NCBI GenBank assembly: GCA_016297005.1
Contig: JAEDHK010000001.1
Location: 62,001 to 126,000 of the forward strand
Direction of reading: 5' to 3'
Source of the DNA: Clostridia bacterium
GTDB taxonomy: Bacteria > Bacillota > Clostridia > Christensenellales > DTU072
Length of the DNA stretch: 64,000 nt
The notes under the pieces are model-generated. The model saw only the letters and a list, made by a program, of their open reading frames with translations. It searched no databases and was not told the DNA's origin. Below, piece by piece: positions 51,189-59,390 of this stretch. Each line of letters begins with the position of its first letter. The first letter of the stretch is position 1. The position numbers and the translations under genes are program-made.

Positions 51189-52268
51189 TTAAGAAAGAGA
51201 GCTTTTTCTTCGCGCGCGCCGCACCCTGTTGATATGACGTTCGAATGCGCCGCTCTCTATAAGATCGGTCAGAAGGTATTGTTCGTAGGTGGGGACCGTG
51301 CAGGAGTAAAAACCGAGCTTTTCGTTAAAGAGATCGATAAGCGATTTGGGTAATACCATGTATCCAATTCTCAGAGAAGGAGAAATGGTTTGCGAAAAAG
51401 TGTTGAGATAGATGACGCGCTCGCCTTTCGATAAAGAAAAGAGCGTATCTTCCGCTTTTGGAGAGAGAGAAAACTCCGATTCAAAGTCGTCTTCTATCAG
51501 ATATCGGTTGCCGGAAAAAGCCCATCGTACGTATTCGTGACGCTTCGACGCAGAAGCCGTAACGCCGGTAGGATAACTCCGGTAAGGACTGACGTGCAGG
51601 ACGGACGCCTTCGTCTGAGCCAAAGAATAACTGTCGATCCCGTCGTTTGTCAAAGGAAGGGGATCATACCGCACGTTTTCCGCACGATAGACTTGCTCTA
51701 TCTTTTGATAAGAAGGGGACTCTATGCCATAAACGCGGTCTCTGCCGAGTAATTCTACGATCAGTCCGTATAGGTATTCCGCACCCGATCCAATGACGAT
51801 CTGATCGGGATCGACGATAATATCTCTGTTACGGCGAAGATAAGAAGAAAGGGCTTTTTTCAGTTCTTCAAAGCCGGCGTTTGGCGCCTTTTCCAATAGT
51901 GCTTCTCCATAATCGGTCAGCACCCGACGCATACTGCGCGCCAATACCGAGAAAGGGAAGGAGGTCGTCGTATGTTCGACCGGGCGCGGATGAAAAGGGG
52001 AATAGGCGCGCGAAGAGGCAAACCCGTCGGAGGGACGAAAAGAAACGTAATAGCCGCTCCTTTCCCGCGATTCAACGTAACCTTCTTCGATTAATAAGTC
52101 GTAGGCGTGTTCGACGGTAATGATGCTGACGCCCGTTTCTTCGCAAAGCAGTCTTTTGGAGGGCAATTTTTTACCGTATGCATACGATCCCGCAACGATT
52201 TCTTTTTTGATCTGATCGTAAATTTGCAAGTAAGCAGAGCCTTTATTCGGTTCGATTTTGTAGTTCAT
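51189..52268 (-). CDS. MocR/GntR-type regulator with degenerate aminotransferase domain
   Basis: A 359-residue protein: an N-terminal GntR winged helix (IYDQIKKEIVAGSYAYGKKL, then SKRLLCEETGVSIITVEHAY), then a type I aminotransferase-like domain, as in the PLP-sensing regulators PdxR and GabR. Two deviations are visible. The Schiff-base lysine of the GTFSK motif is Gln here (NTFSQTISPSLRIGY; codon CAA). The protein also stops shortly after HINRVRRARRK, about 80-100 residues before the usual C-terminal small domain ends. The gene is divergent from an ECF transporter S component. No ribosome site precedes the ATG. Confidence 0.85.
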   Translation of the reverse strand: MNYKIEPNKGSAYLQIYDQIKKEIVAGSYAYGKKLPSKRLLCEETGVSIITVEHAYDLLIEEGYVESRERSGYYVSFRPSDGFASSRAYSPFHPRPVEHTTTSFPFSVLARSMRRVLTDYGEALLEKAPNAGFEELKKALSSYLRRNRDIIVDPDQIVIGSGAEYLYGLIVELLGRDRVYGIESPSYQKIEQVYRAENVRYDPLPLTNDGIDSYSLAQTKASVLHVSPYRSYPTGVTASASKRHEYVRWAFSGNRYLIEDDFESEFSLSPKAEDTLFSLSKGERVIYLNTFSQTISPSLRIGYMVLPKSLIDLFNEKLGFYSCTVPTYEQYLLTDLIESGAFERHINRVRRARRKSSLS

Positions 52269-52299
52269 CTGATTATATAATTTTATTCCTTTTTGGTTA

Positions 52300-52328
52300 T
52301 TACAATATGTTCAAACAAAGTATATAAT
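52300..52328 (+). promoter_or_regulatory. Promoter of the ECF S-component gene
   Basis: TTACAA at 52300-52305 and TATAAT at 52323-52328 with a 17-base spacer, inside the 108-base divergent region shared with the MocR-type gene. The regulator most likely binds here. Confidence 0.65.
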
Positions 52329-52376
52329 GAAGCCATAAAATTTGCAAGCAAAATTGTAAAAGGAACTAAAACGCCT

Positions 52377-52937
52377 ATGGAAAACGTAAAAAAAGAAAAA
52401 AACATTGTAAATGAAGAGAAGAGAAAGAAAAAGAGACCGACCGTCTGGATATGCATAACGGCTCTCTTTATGGGATTGAACATCGCTTTCAGTTCATTCG
52501 GGATCCCCGTGCCGGGCGGGCACCTGTATCTGTGCGATCTGGTCATCTGCTTGGCTGCCATCCTGCTTGACCCGTTCGCCGCGTTTTTGGTCGGCGGAGT
52601 GGGCTCCTTTTTGGGGGATCTGATCTTTTATCCGGCGCCGATGTTCGTATCATTGGTCACGCATGGTTTGCAAGCGGTCGTCATTTCCGTTTTTTCGCAT
52701 TACGTATTAAAGAAGCGCCCCGTTGTCGCCGCCGTTTTGGGATGCTTTGTCGGCGGAATCATTATGGTGGTCGGATACACGATCGGAAAGGCCTACATTT
52801 ACAGCACGCCGGAATATGCGATAATCAAGTTGCCCTATGAGATCGCGCAAGCCTCTTTGGGTATAATTTTCGGACCGTTATTGTGCTTTAAATGCGGCAT
52901 TAAGAAGTTGTATGACAAATTATTGATCCGAAAATAA
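52377..52937 (+). CDS. ECF transporter substrate-binding (S) component, possibly for vitamin B6
   Basis: Membrane S component of an energy-coupling-factor vitamin importer, 186 residues with about six helices. After a basic N-terminus come ICITALFMGLNIAFSSFGIP, GGHLYLCDLVICLAAILLDP and FLVGGVGSFLGDLIFYP, typical of the HmpT/PdxU-type family. Divergent pairing with a MocR regulator suggests pyridoxine or a related B6 vitamer (inference). It would need a shared EcfAA'T module encoded elsewhere. ATG 52377 is used because the promoter TATAAT lies within the longer upstream frame that starts at TTG 52293. Confidence 0.75.
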   Translation: MENVKKEKNIVNEEKRKKKRPTVWICITALFMGLNIAFSSFGIPVPGGHLYLCDLVICLAAILLDPFAAFLVGGVGSFLGDLIFYPAPMFVSLVTHGLQAVVISVFSHYVLKKRPVVAAVLGCFVGGIIMVVGYTIGKAYIYSTPEYAIIKLPYEIAQASLGIIFGPLLCFKCGIKKLYDKLLIRK

Positions 52938-52990
52938 AAGAACACATTTTTAAATATAAGATTATCTCGCAGTCCTTAACTTTTCCGGCC

Positions 52991-53061
52991 GGGGAAATAT
53001 CACTTTGCGTTAGCAAAATATCACGCAATAAGGCATACAACTTGCCGCAATGCAAATATCG
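52991..53061. repeat. Intergenic ATATCAC repeat array
   Basis: Variants of ATATCAC recur at 52997, 53018, 53035 (ATACAAC) and 53056 (ATATCG), with spacings of 21, 17 and 21 bases. Small palindromes such as TTTGC-GTTA-GCAAA sit between them. Similar short repeat arrays are scattered between genes of gut Bacillota and are often mistaken for tiny genes. Confidence 0.6.
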
Positions 53062-53102
53062 TTAGAGGCGGAGCGATAAACTTTTATCGCTCCGCCGCTA
53101 AC
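53061..53102. terminator. Long hairpin between convergent genes
   Basis: GTTAG-A-GGCGGAGCGATAA pairs with TTATCGCTCCGCC-G-CTAAC (18 paired bases plus one A/G mismatch, 4-base loop). It has no clear T run on either side. It could act as a bidirectional terminator or belong to the adjoining repeat array. Confidence 0.45.
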
Positions 53103-53128
53103 AGTCGACACTCTTTTCTTTATTTATA

Positions 53129-54571
53129 CTAAGCTTTTGCGAAAGTAGTGACGGTCGGCCCATCGCCGAGCCATCCTTTGACGAGTCCGCCGACGTCCGT
53201 TTTCAGGGTTTTGTTGCACACGGCGATAAAATCGTCGAATGTTGCCGTCTTGTGAGCGTATTCTTCGGCATACGTCCGAAGACAGGCCGTCATTTTGTCT
53301 TTCCCGTATAACTCGTACAGATTGTTGAACAAGAGGCAGCTCTTATAATATATCAGCATGGCGTATTGATAAGCGGTATAATCGTATATCGTATTATCCG
53401 CGCTCAGGTCAATGCCCGTCTGACGCCTTTTTTGTAAGGTCTCGTATTGCGTATAAACTTTTTTCACGTTGGCAATCTTTTGAGTAAAGGCGTTTTCGTC
53501 GCCTGCAAGGAGATAATAATATGCGGAGGTAAAGGTAGTCAGTCCTTCGTCCAGGGCGCTCTGACGGATAGGATCGCTACCGACCGAATTGTACCACCAC
53601 TGGTGCGCCGTCTCGTGCAGAAAGGTCTCTTCGGTGTCTTCTCCGGCAAAAGAGGAGACGAAAACGAGTCCGCTGTATTCCATACCGTTACTATCGAACG
53701 GCACGACGACAACCGAATAGGATTTCAGCCCGGAAGAACCGAATGCCTCCGTATACCGATTGAAAGCTGAACGTACGAGAGAAAAGTTCTGTTCCGCGCC
53801 GGTAGAGTCAAGAGAAAAATAGAACAATTCGACGTCGTTTTCGCAGGCGGTCAGCACGTTAAAGTCGGGAGAAGCCGCCAGCGCGAAGTCTCGGATATTG
53901 TCCGCTTTATAGGAATAGACGGATAGATCCCCTTTGTCCGTTTTAGACTCGGCTTTTACGCTTGCCGCCACAACCAAGGAGCTCGGACAGGTAAGAGACA
54001 GTTCGTAGGAGGCAGCTTCCGAATAGATGGGGTCGCCGACGGTACAAAACGGATCGCGGCGGAACGCCCCGTTTTCGTAAACGGATAGTTGCGGATAAAA
54101 AGAAGAAAGGAGATAAACGTTTTCGCAGCGGCCAAAGCGTAAACGACAATCGGGGATCAGGACCGTATATTCCATACCGATCGCTACTTGGTCTCCGATA
54201 GATAAGGAGGGAATGGCAACGGACATATATTGTTTTTCGTCGTCGTAAGAAGCGACGGCTTCTTCTCCGTTGACGGTCACGGTATTTATTTCAATCCCGC
54301 CGTAAGAAGGAAGAATGCCGCCGTAGGCTTTATGCTCGGCATTTTCGGCGTAAGCGTTGGGATACAAATGAAAAACCGCTTCGTTCAGGCCGTCTGTATA
54401 GACGTTCCGGAAAGAAACCTGTTGTTTGCCGCGTAAGGTACTGCCGTCCAGCGTTAAATCAATGGCGTATTTCGTTTCGGCAGTCGGATCCTGACTTTCT
54501 TTTGGGTGGCAGGCGACCAGTAAACAACAGGCGAGAATCAAACACAATAGAATAGGAATCGTTTTTTTCAT
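53129..54571 (-). CDS. M1-like zinc metallopeptidase lipoprotein
   Basis: Membrane-anchored extracellular peptidase of 480 residues. The signal peptide ends in the lipobox LVAC with Cys21 as lipidation site. The catalytic zinc motif HETAH (near 320-324) is followed after 18 residues by DEGLTTF, the third ligand Glu, as in family M1 (gluzincins). GMEYSG near 295 stands in for the GxMEN substrate motif, suggesting altered aminopeptidase specificity. The N-terminal beta-rich domain also fits M1. It probably trims host or environmental peptides for uptake. GAGGTTT precedes the ATG. Confidence 0.85.
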   Translation of the reverse strand: MKKTIPILLCLILACCLLVACHPKESQDPTAETKYAIDLTLDGSTLRGKQQVSFRNVYTDGLNEAVFHLYPNAYAENAEHKAYGGILPSYGGIEINTVTVNGEEAVASYDDEKQYMSVAIPSLSIGDQVAIGMEYTVLIPDCRLRFGRCENVYLLSSFYPQLSVYENGAFRRDPFCTVGDPIYSEAASYELSLTCPSSLVVAASVKAESKTDKGDLSVYSYKADNIRDFALAASPDFNVLTACENDVELFYFSLDSTGAEQNFSLVRSAFNRYTEAFGSSGLKSYSVVVVPFDSNGMEYSGLVFVSSFAGEDTEETFLHETAHQWWYNSVGSDPIRQSALDEGLTTFTSAYYYLLAGDENAFTQKIANVKKVYTQYETLQKRRQTGIDLSADNTIYDYTAYQYAMLIYYKSCLLFNNLYELYGKDKMTACLRTYAEEYAHKTATFDDFIAVCNKTLKTDVGGLVKGWLGDGPTVTTFAKA

Positions 54572-54684
54572 GCAAACCTCATAATATTTTTGCTAAACTA
54601 TATGCCTCGTCCTGTTTTGCTATTCCGGGAACTGCTTTTTTAGTCATCTTTTTTAAGAAAAGAGGGGCGACGACCTGTTTTTAC

Positions 54685-54714
54685 TTGACTTTTTGGGGTA
54701 AAAAGTCGCATAAT
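54685..54714 (+). promoter_or_regulatory. Promoter of the pseudouridine synthase gene (leaderless type)
   Basis: TTGACT at 54685-54690 and CATAAT at 54709-54714 with an 18-base spacer. The predicted start of transcription is 54721, the A of the first ATG, and no ribosome site is present. Confidence 0.6.
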
Positions 54715-54720
54715 ATTTTC

Positions 54721-55464
54721 ATGCAATCAGAAATGACGAATAAAGAATTGACTGTGGTCTATGAGGATAATCACGTAATCGTCGTGATGAAACCCCAAAA
54801 CGTTCCCTCCTGCCCGGATGAAACGGGCGACAGGGATATGCTCACTATGGTCAAAGAGTATATCAAACAAAAGTACAACAAGCCGGGCGACGCGTTTGTC
54901 GGACTCGTGCATCGTCTGGATCGGCCCACCGGCGGCGTTATGGTCTTTGCCAAAACGTCCAAGGCGGCGTCCAGACTTTCCGAAGAGGTCAGAAACGGCG
55001 AATTGGAAAAGAAGTACTATGCCGTCGTCGTTGGCAAACCGCGTGAAAAAGCCTGCGTCGAGTTGACGCACTATCTTTTGAAGAATACGGAAAAGAACGT
55101 CGTAAAAGTCGTCCCCATGGCGACCGAAGGTGCCAAGATCGCCGTCCTCGATTACAATACCATCGAGTCCAAAGGCGGATTGACCTTGCTTGGCGTGCGA
55201 CTTCACACGGGCAGAGCGCACCAGATCCGCGTGCAAATGGCAACCATCGGCTGCCCCGTTTTCGGCGATCAGAAGTATGGCGCGGGGAAGAGCCCCGTCG
55301 GCACAAATCTCGCTCTTTGGGCGGTAGAACTGAAATTTATCCACCCCACGACCAAAGAAAAGATGACTTTCCGCGTCTTTCCTCCGACCGAAGAAATCCC
55401 GTGGAAGAACTTCGACATCAGCAGGTACCTGGCCGTTACCATTAAAAATAATGATCTGTATTAA
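54721..55464 (+). CDS. RluA-family pseudouridine synthase
   Basis: Isomerises specific uridines in rRNA or tRNA to pseudouridine. The 247-residue catalytic domain has the RluA signature HRLDRPTGGVMVFAKT with the catalytic Asp (near 66), the KKYYAVVVG strand, and the closing GRAHQIRVQMATIGCPVFGD block. It has no S4 RNA-binding domain, so it belongs to the short RluA/YabO type; the target nucleotide is unknown. The start is ATG 54721; a frame extending to 54685 would begin in the promoter. Confidence 0.9.
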   Translation: MQSEMTNKELTVVYEDNHVIVVMKPQNVPSCPDETGDRDMLTMVKEYIKQKYNKPGDAFVGLVHRLDRPTGGVMVFAKTSKAASRLSEEVRNGELEKKYYAVVVGKPREKACVELTHYLLKNTEKNVVKVVPMATEGAKIAVLDYNTIESKGGLTLLGVRLHTGRAHQIRVQMATIGCPVFGDQKYGAGKSPVGTNLALWAVELKFIHPTTKEKMTFRVFPPTEEIPWKNFDISRYLAVTIKNNDLY

Positions 55465-55467
55465 AGC

Positions 55468-55500
55468 AAAAACGCTCCTCATTCTAAGGAGCGTTTTTTA
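55468..55500 (+). terminator. Terminator of the pseudouridine synthase gene
   Basis: AAAAACGCTCCT/AGGAGCGTTTTT, a perfect 12-bp stem with a 7-base loop and T run. The A-rich 5' arm means it may also terminate the convergent lipoprotein gene. Confidence 0.92.
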
Positions 55501-55514
55501 GCGATATCGGTTTG

Positions 55515-58500
55515 CTAATTCAGTTTTACTCCGTTAAGGTATACTTGCGGCTCATGCGTTCCGCCGCCTGTGCCCGTTCTGTAATAAATCATGTTGGCGT
55601 CAAGCGCGCTTGCATTATAGGTGCAGTTGTTTAAATGATGCGTACCTCTGTTCAGATAGATGATTTTTCCGTTGTTGCCGGTCGCGGAAAAAGTGCAATC
55701 GGTAAACGTCGTTTCAGAATTCATATCATTGCAATATACCGCATATTCTCCCGCTGTTTCTATGTGGCAGTTGTTTGCGTTCAACTGTACGTGGTTGCCG
55801 TCCATTTTAACACCCGCAACCGTGATATTGTTGATATTGATAACAATAGAATTTCCGAGCTTCGGATTAAAGCCGTAGTCGGTATTCGTAACGCTTCCGA
55901 TGCCGCTTTCGGTTTCGTTGTATCTGGAGTTGTCAATAGTGACGGTAAAGTACGGATTACTGTAATTTTTAGTATTCCCTTCAATATCAAAACCGCCTGT
56001 CATACTGTAACCGTTAAGATCGATGAGCAAGCTTTTTAGTTGCAACGTGTTCGCGTATTGTTGATTATACCAAAGATAAATTTTATGCGAATCGGTGTTG
56101 ATTGGTTGGAAAGTAACGCTGATCTTTTCCGTGATATTGTCGATAAGCTTCATTTCGTGTACGTTATTAATATTTTGTAAGAACGTAGTAAGATTGTTCG
56201 CTTCCGCTCTCAATACTGCGCCTTCTTCAACAAGCAACCTCCCGCTCGAATAATACAGCTCATAAACGGAAAAGTTAAAGGCCATATCTCTCGGAACGAC
56301 AACGTCTTCGGAAAGAATAATACTGTTGCCCAAGCGCACTTCATAATAATTCTTATTCGCAAAGTCGGAGGTTTTCAGCGAGCCGGTTACCACTTTTACC
56401 GCTTTATTGATTGTGAAACCCATCGTGACGGAGCCATAATAGGTTTCGTTCAGAAGGTCGGGTTTGACGGTAACGGTGGCGGCGCCGGCGTTTTTATTAT
56501 TGTCGTAGACCTTAGAAAAAGCGTCGAACGCTCCGGCGGCAAGTGCGCTTCCCGTGTAGCTTACAACGGGCGTATGTCTCTCGCCGGTATAGTTCGTTTC
56601 GGTATATTCAAGATCGAGCTCCGTCTTCGGCAGGGGAGTGCGGACGTAGACGGTTCCTTCGCCCGACGTGACGTTACTTTGAATAAAACTGTAATTGCTT
56701 TCGCCGGAGCCACCGTATACGATTCCGTCGTTTATAAAGGTCGCGTTTGCGTAGCCGTCGGTTGAATAGCTCTCCGACGGAGAATCGAAGCAGAGGACGC
56801 CGCTGTTGCGGATGGTATTGCGGTTGTGGAGATTGGACGTTTGTAAAAGGAGAAGAGAATAAGCCCGTTCGCCTGTCGGCGCGGAAAGAATAAGTTCTCC
56901 TGAAACGTAAAAGTTAGCTTTCGTAACGGTCAGGGAGTAGCCGTTTGTATCCAATATGGCGCCCTCAGGAATTTCATAGGTCCCTAAGCTATAAGTATAG
57001 CCGAGGTCGATGTCGGCCTCCATCAAAACTTTTTCGTAATTTGCGTTTGCAAGGGAGCTGTTGAACGCATCGGAAGAGGTCAGATGGCAAGTGCCTTTTT
57101 TGATGTTGTACGGTAAGGTAACCGAGCCGCCGTATGCGTATTTTTTGTTGTTTGCGGGCACGGAGACGGACACGACGTATTCGCCGACGTCTTTTACGGA
57201 GCTGATCGCCGTATTATCGGGTTTATAATATTTGACAACGTAGTTTTTATTCAGGTTTTCCGGCGCGATTCCTTCGACGGTAAAAGAGGGCGTCTTTTCC
57301 GAACCGTCGTATTCGACCTCAGTATATTCGAGCGCGACAATCGAGTCGGAAAGGTATTTTTTGACGGTGACGTTTTCGGTAATATTGCCGAACTCTTCAT
57401 ACGTCCAGATATGCCCGTTGTTAATAAAGTGCGTCTGAGAAGAGAAGAGATACGTCGTTACGTGATCGCAAACAAAATCGCCGTAGTTAAGAATTTCGCC
57501 GTCGTTCGACATATTCAGATATTCGATATACGTTTCCGCATACGTTTCCGCAGGGGCGTCGGCAGTTCCGAGACAGAGACGTCCCCCGTTTTCGAGCGAT
57601 CTTTCCACGTTGAAGTACAAATTGCATTGCCGAGCGACGTTGATTGTGCCGCTACATACGAGGCCGCCGTTGACGGCAAGCGAAGAACAGTTGATCGTGC
57701 CGCCCGATAAAACGCTCAGCGCGGCGTTTAAACCTATCGTCAACGTAGGAACGGTAATGTCGCTTCCTATACATAAAGTGCCCTTACTTTGATTGAAGGA
57801 ATCGAAAGTTGTTGATTCGGGAGACTGAATCGAAAAATCTCCTTTTGCCGTTACCGATACTTTACCGGCAGAGAGCTTTCCTGTTCCGCCGAACGAGCCG
57901 CCTTCGTTTATCGTGATATTCAGCGTGGATTCGCTGAAAGTCGTTTCGTTCGTATAACTGTTATGGTTGGTCCTGTACGATTTGATCTCGCCGTTATTTT
58001 CGCAAGCGCCGTGAACCGTCAGTTTGTTCCCGGCAAAATTGAGCGTTTCTTGCGGTTGGATCAGGAGTTTGTCGCCGGCAGGGACAATGATCTCGCCCGT
58101 TATTTCAAAACGATTAAAGTTTCCGGTAGCGGAAGCCGCCGTCAGCTCGGCATAGTCTTTTACCGTGGCTACCCCGGGGAGGATGGTAAAGGTCCTGGAG
58201 GCCGAGCCGTAATAGTAAGAGTCCGTTTCCGTCGGCGTAACGATGACGGTCGCTTGTCCTACGCGGTCATTATTTTGATAGACGACGTTGAAGCCGGCGT
58301 TATAGGGGAGCGTGACGTAAGGACGCGCAACGCCGTCTTTTTGAGAATACTCTATTCCGCCTTCATCTGCGGCGGGTATGGAGATATCTTCCGAAGTGAT
58401 CTCGGAGCGGACGAATTGACGTCCCGTTTTTTCGTTGACCAAGCCGGGGACGGCCGTCCCGTCGGCATAGACCAGACCTTCGTTCTTTACCGTTCCTTCG

Positions 58501-59201
58501 GACAGAAAAACGCCGTGATTGATGAATAATCCGTGCGAGGTAACGACAACGGACCCGCTGTTATTTATGGATCCTGCGTTTTTCAGCATACCCGATCTTG
58601 TCCCGCCCTGATAATATTTAGAGCCGTCTACGGTGAGTTGGCCTTGCACTTCGAGACTGCCCTTGATCGTTAATACGGCGTTGCCTGCAAGTCGGAGAGT
58701 AGCGCCTGCGGGTATGGTCAGCGTTTCTGTTTCTTCGATATCGACGTTGGTATCGAGAGTGACGTAGTTGTAATTGGCGTTATTTAAAAAAGCCGTCAGT
58801 TCGTCTTTTCCCTTTGCTTCGGCAGATCCCTGAGCGATAGAAAAGTAGAGCGTAACGCTCCCGGTGCAATAAGGATTGCTATTTTTTGCCGTAATGGTCA
58901 GTCTGGCCGTTTTATCCCCGGCGTTGACGTTGTTTTCGTACGTGTAAGTAAAATCGGAATAGGAGGGATAATTGCCTTTGACTTCAAAACCGAAGTCACT
59001 TTCGGGATAAGTGACCGGTTTTCCCGTATAGACCGGGACGCCCGAACCTTGCGTGGGGTTGCGGATAATCATAGATTCGGTCAGGGCTACCTTTTTGCCG
59101 ATCCCGCCCGATTTGTCTCCCCCGAGCAGACCGCACGACGCGAGTATGATCGCCGTGCAGATCAAAAGAATGATAAAAAGCGCTTTCGTTGTTTTTTTCA
59201 T
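55515..59201 (-). CDS. Large surface lipoprotein with repeat and beta-helix regions
   Basis: A 1,228-residue exported lipoprotein: basic start, hydrophobic core and lipobox LASC with Cys23. The body alternates two types of sequence. One is an MBG/Ig-like unit (for example LEYTEVEYDGSEKTPSFTVE near 650, LEYTETNYTGERHTPVVSYT near 920, each running into NAGAATVTV- or TLPYNIKKGT-like ends). The other is a right-handed beta-helix-like stretch rich in Asn and Gly (SINNSGSVVVTSHG; GGTINCSSLAVNGG). It ends without a sorting signal. Function is unknown; carbohydrate binding or surface coating is a guess. GGAGTG precedes the ATG and a strong promoter lies upstream. Confidence 0.8.
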   Translation of the reverse strand: MKKTTKALFIILLICTAIILASCGLLGGDKSGGIGKKVALTESMIIRNPTQGSGVPVYTGKPVTYPESDFGFEVKGNYPSYSDFTYTYENNVNAGDKTARLTITAKNSNPYCTGSVTLYFSIAQGSAEAKGKDELTAFLNNANYNYVTLDTNVDIEETETLTIPAGATLRLAGNAVLTIKGSLEVQGQLTVDGSKYYQGGTRSGMLKNAGSINNSGSVVVTSHGLFINHGVFLSEGTVKNEGLVYADGTAVPGLVNEKTGRQFVRSEITSEDISIPAADEGGIEYSQKDGVARPYVTLPYNAGFNVVYQNNDRVGQATVIVTPTETDSYYYGSASRTFTILPGVATVKDYAELTAASATGNFNRFEITGEIIVPAGDKLLIQPQETLNFAGNKLTVHGACENNGEIKSYRTNHNSYTNETTFSESTLNITINEGGSFGGTGKLSAGKVSVTAKGDFSIQSPESTTFDSFNQSKGTLCIGSDITVPTLTIGLNAALSVLSGGTINCSSLAVNGGLVCSGTINVARQCNLYFNVERSLENGGRLCLGTADAPAETYAETYIEYLNMSNDGEILNYGDFVCDHVTTYLFSSQTHFINNGHIWTYEEFGNITENVTVKKYLSDSIVALEYTEVEYDGSEKTPSFTVEGIAPENLNKNYVVKYYKPDNTAISSVKDVGEYVVSVSVPANNKKYAYGGSVTLPYNIKKGTCHLTSSDAFNSSLANANYEKVLMEADIDLGYTYSLGTYEIPEGAILDTNGYSLTVTKANFYVSGELILSAPTGERAYSLLLLQTSNLHNRNTIRNSGVLCFDSPSESYSTDGYANATFINDGIVYGGSGESNYSFIQSNVTSGEGTVYVRTPLPKTELDLEYTETNYTGERHTPVVSYTGSALAAGAFDAFSKVYDNNKNAGAATVTVKPDLLNETYYGSVTMGFTINKAVKVVTGSLKTSDFANKNYYEVRLGNSIILSEDVVVPRDMAFNFSVYELYYSSGRLLVEEGAVLRAEANNLTTFLQNINNVHEMKLIDNITEKISVTFQPINTDSHKIYLWYNQQYANTLQLKSLLIDLNGYSMTGGFDIEGNTKNYSNPYFTVTIDNSRYNETESGIGSVTNTDYGFNPKLGNSIVININNITVAGVKMDGNHVQLNANNCHIETAGEYAVYCNDMNSETTFTDCTFSATGNNGKIIYLNRGTHHLNNCTYNASALDANMIYYRTGTGGGTHEPQVYLNGVKLN

Positions 59202-59241
59202 AGCAATTGCACTCCGTTTTAATTAGTAATAAATATAACCT

Positions 59242-59270
59242 ATTATACATTTAGTTATGATATTCGTCAA
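59242..59270 (-). promoter_or_regulatory. Promoter of the large lipoprotein gene
   Basis: On the minus strand TTGACG (59270-59265) and TATAAT (59247-59242) are 17 bases apart. Confidence 0.85.
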
Positions 59271-59324
59271 TACATGCCCGTTGTAAAATGCAGGAAAGAA
59301 AGTATCTTCGTGCAAAAGTCGATA

Positions 59325-59353
59325 TTGACATTTACTTACGCGCGTGCTACACT
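59325..59353 (+). promoter_or_regulatory. Promoter of the hydrolase-GPH symporter operon
   Basis: TTGACA at 59325-59330 and TACACT at 59348-59353 with a 17-base spacer. Confidence 0.82.
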
Positions 59354-59390
59354 AAATAAGCAATTTTATATTTTATATGGGGGATTTCGT

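Noticed and set aside
59274..59390. A 39-residue N-terminal extension of the alpha/beta hydrolase
   Set aside because: The promoter at 59325-59353 lies inside it; the membrane anchor starts naturally at ATG 59391.
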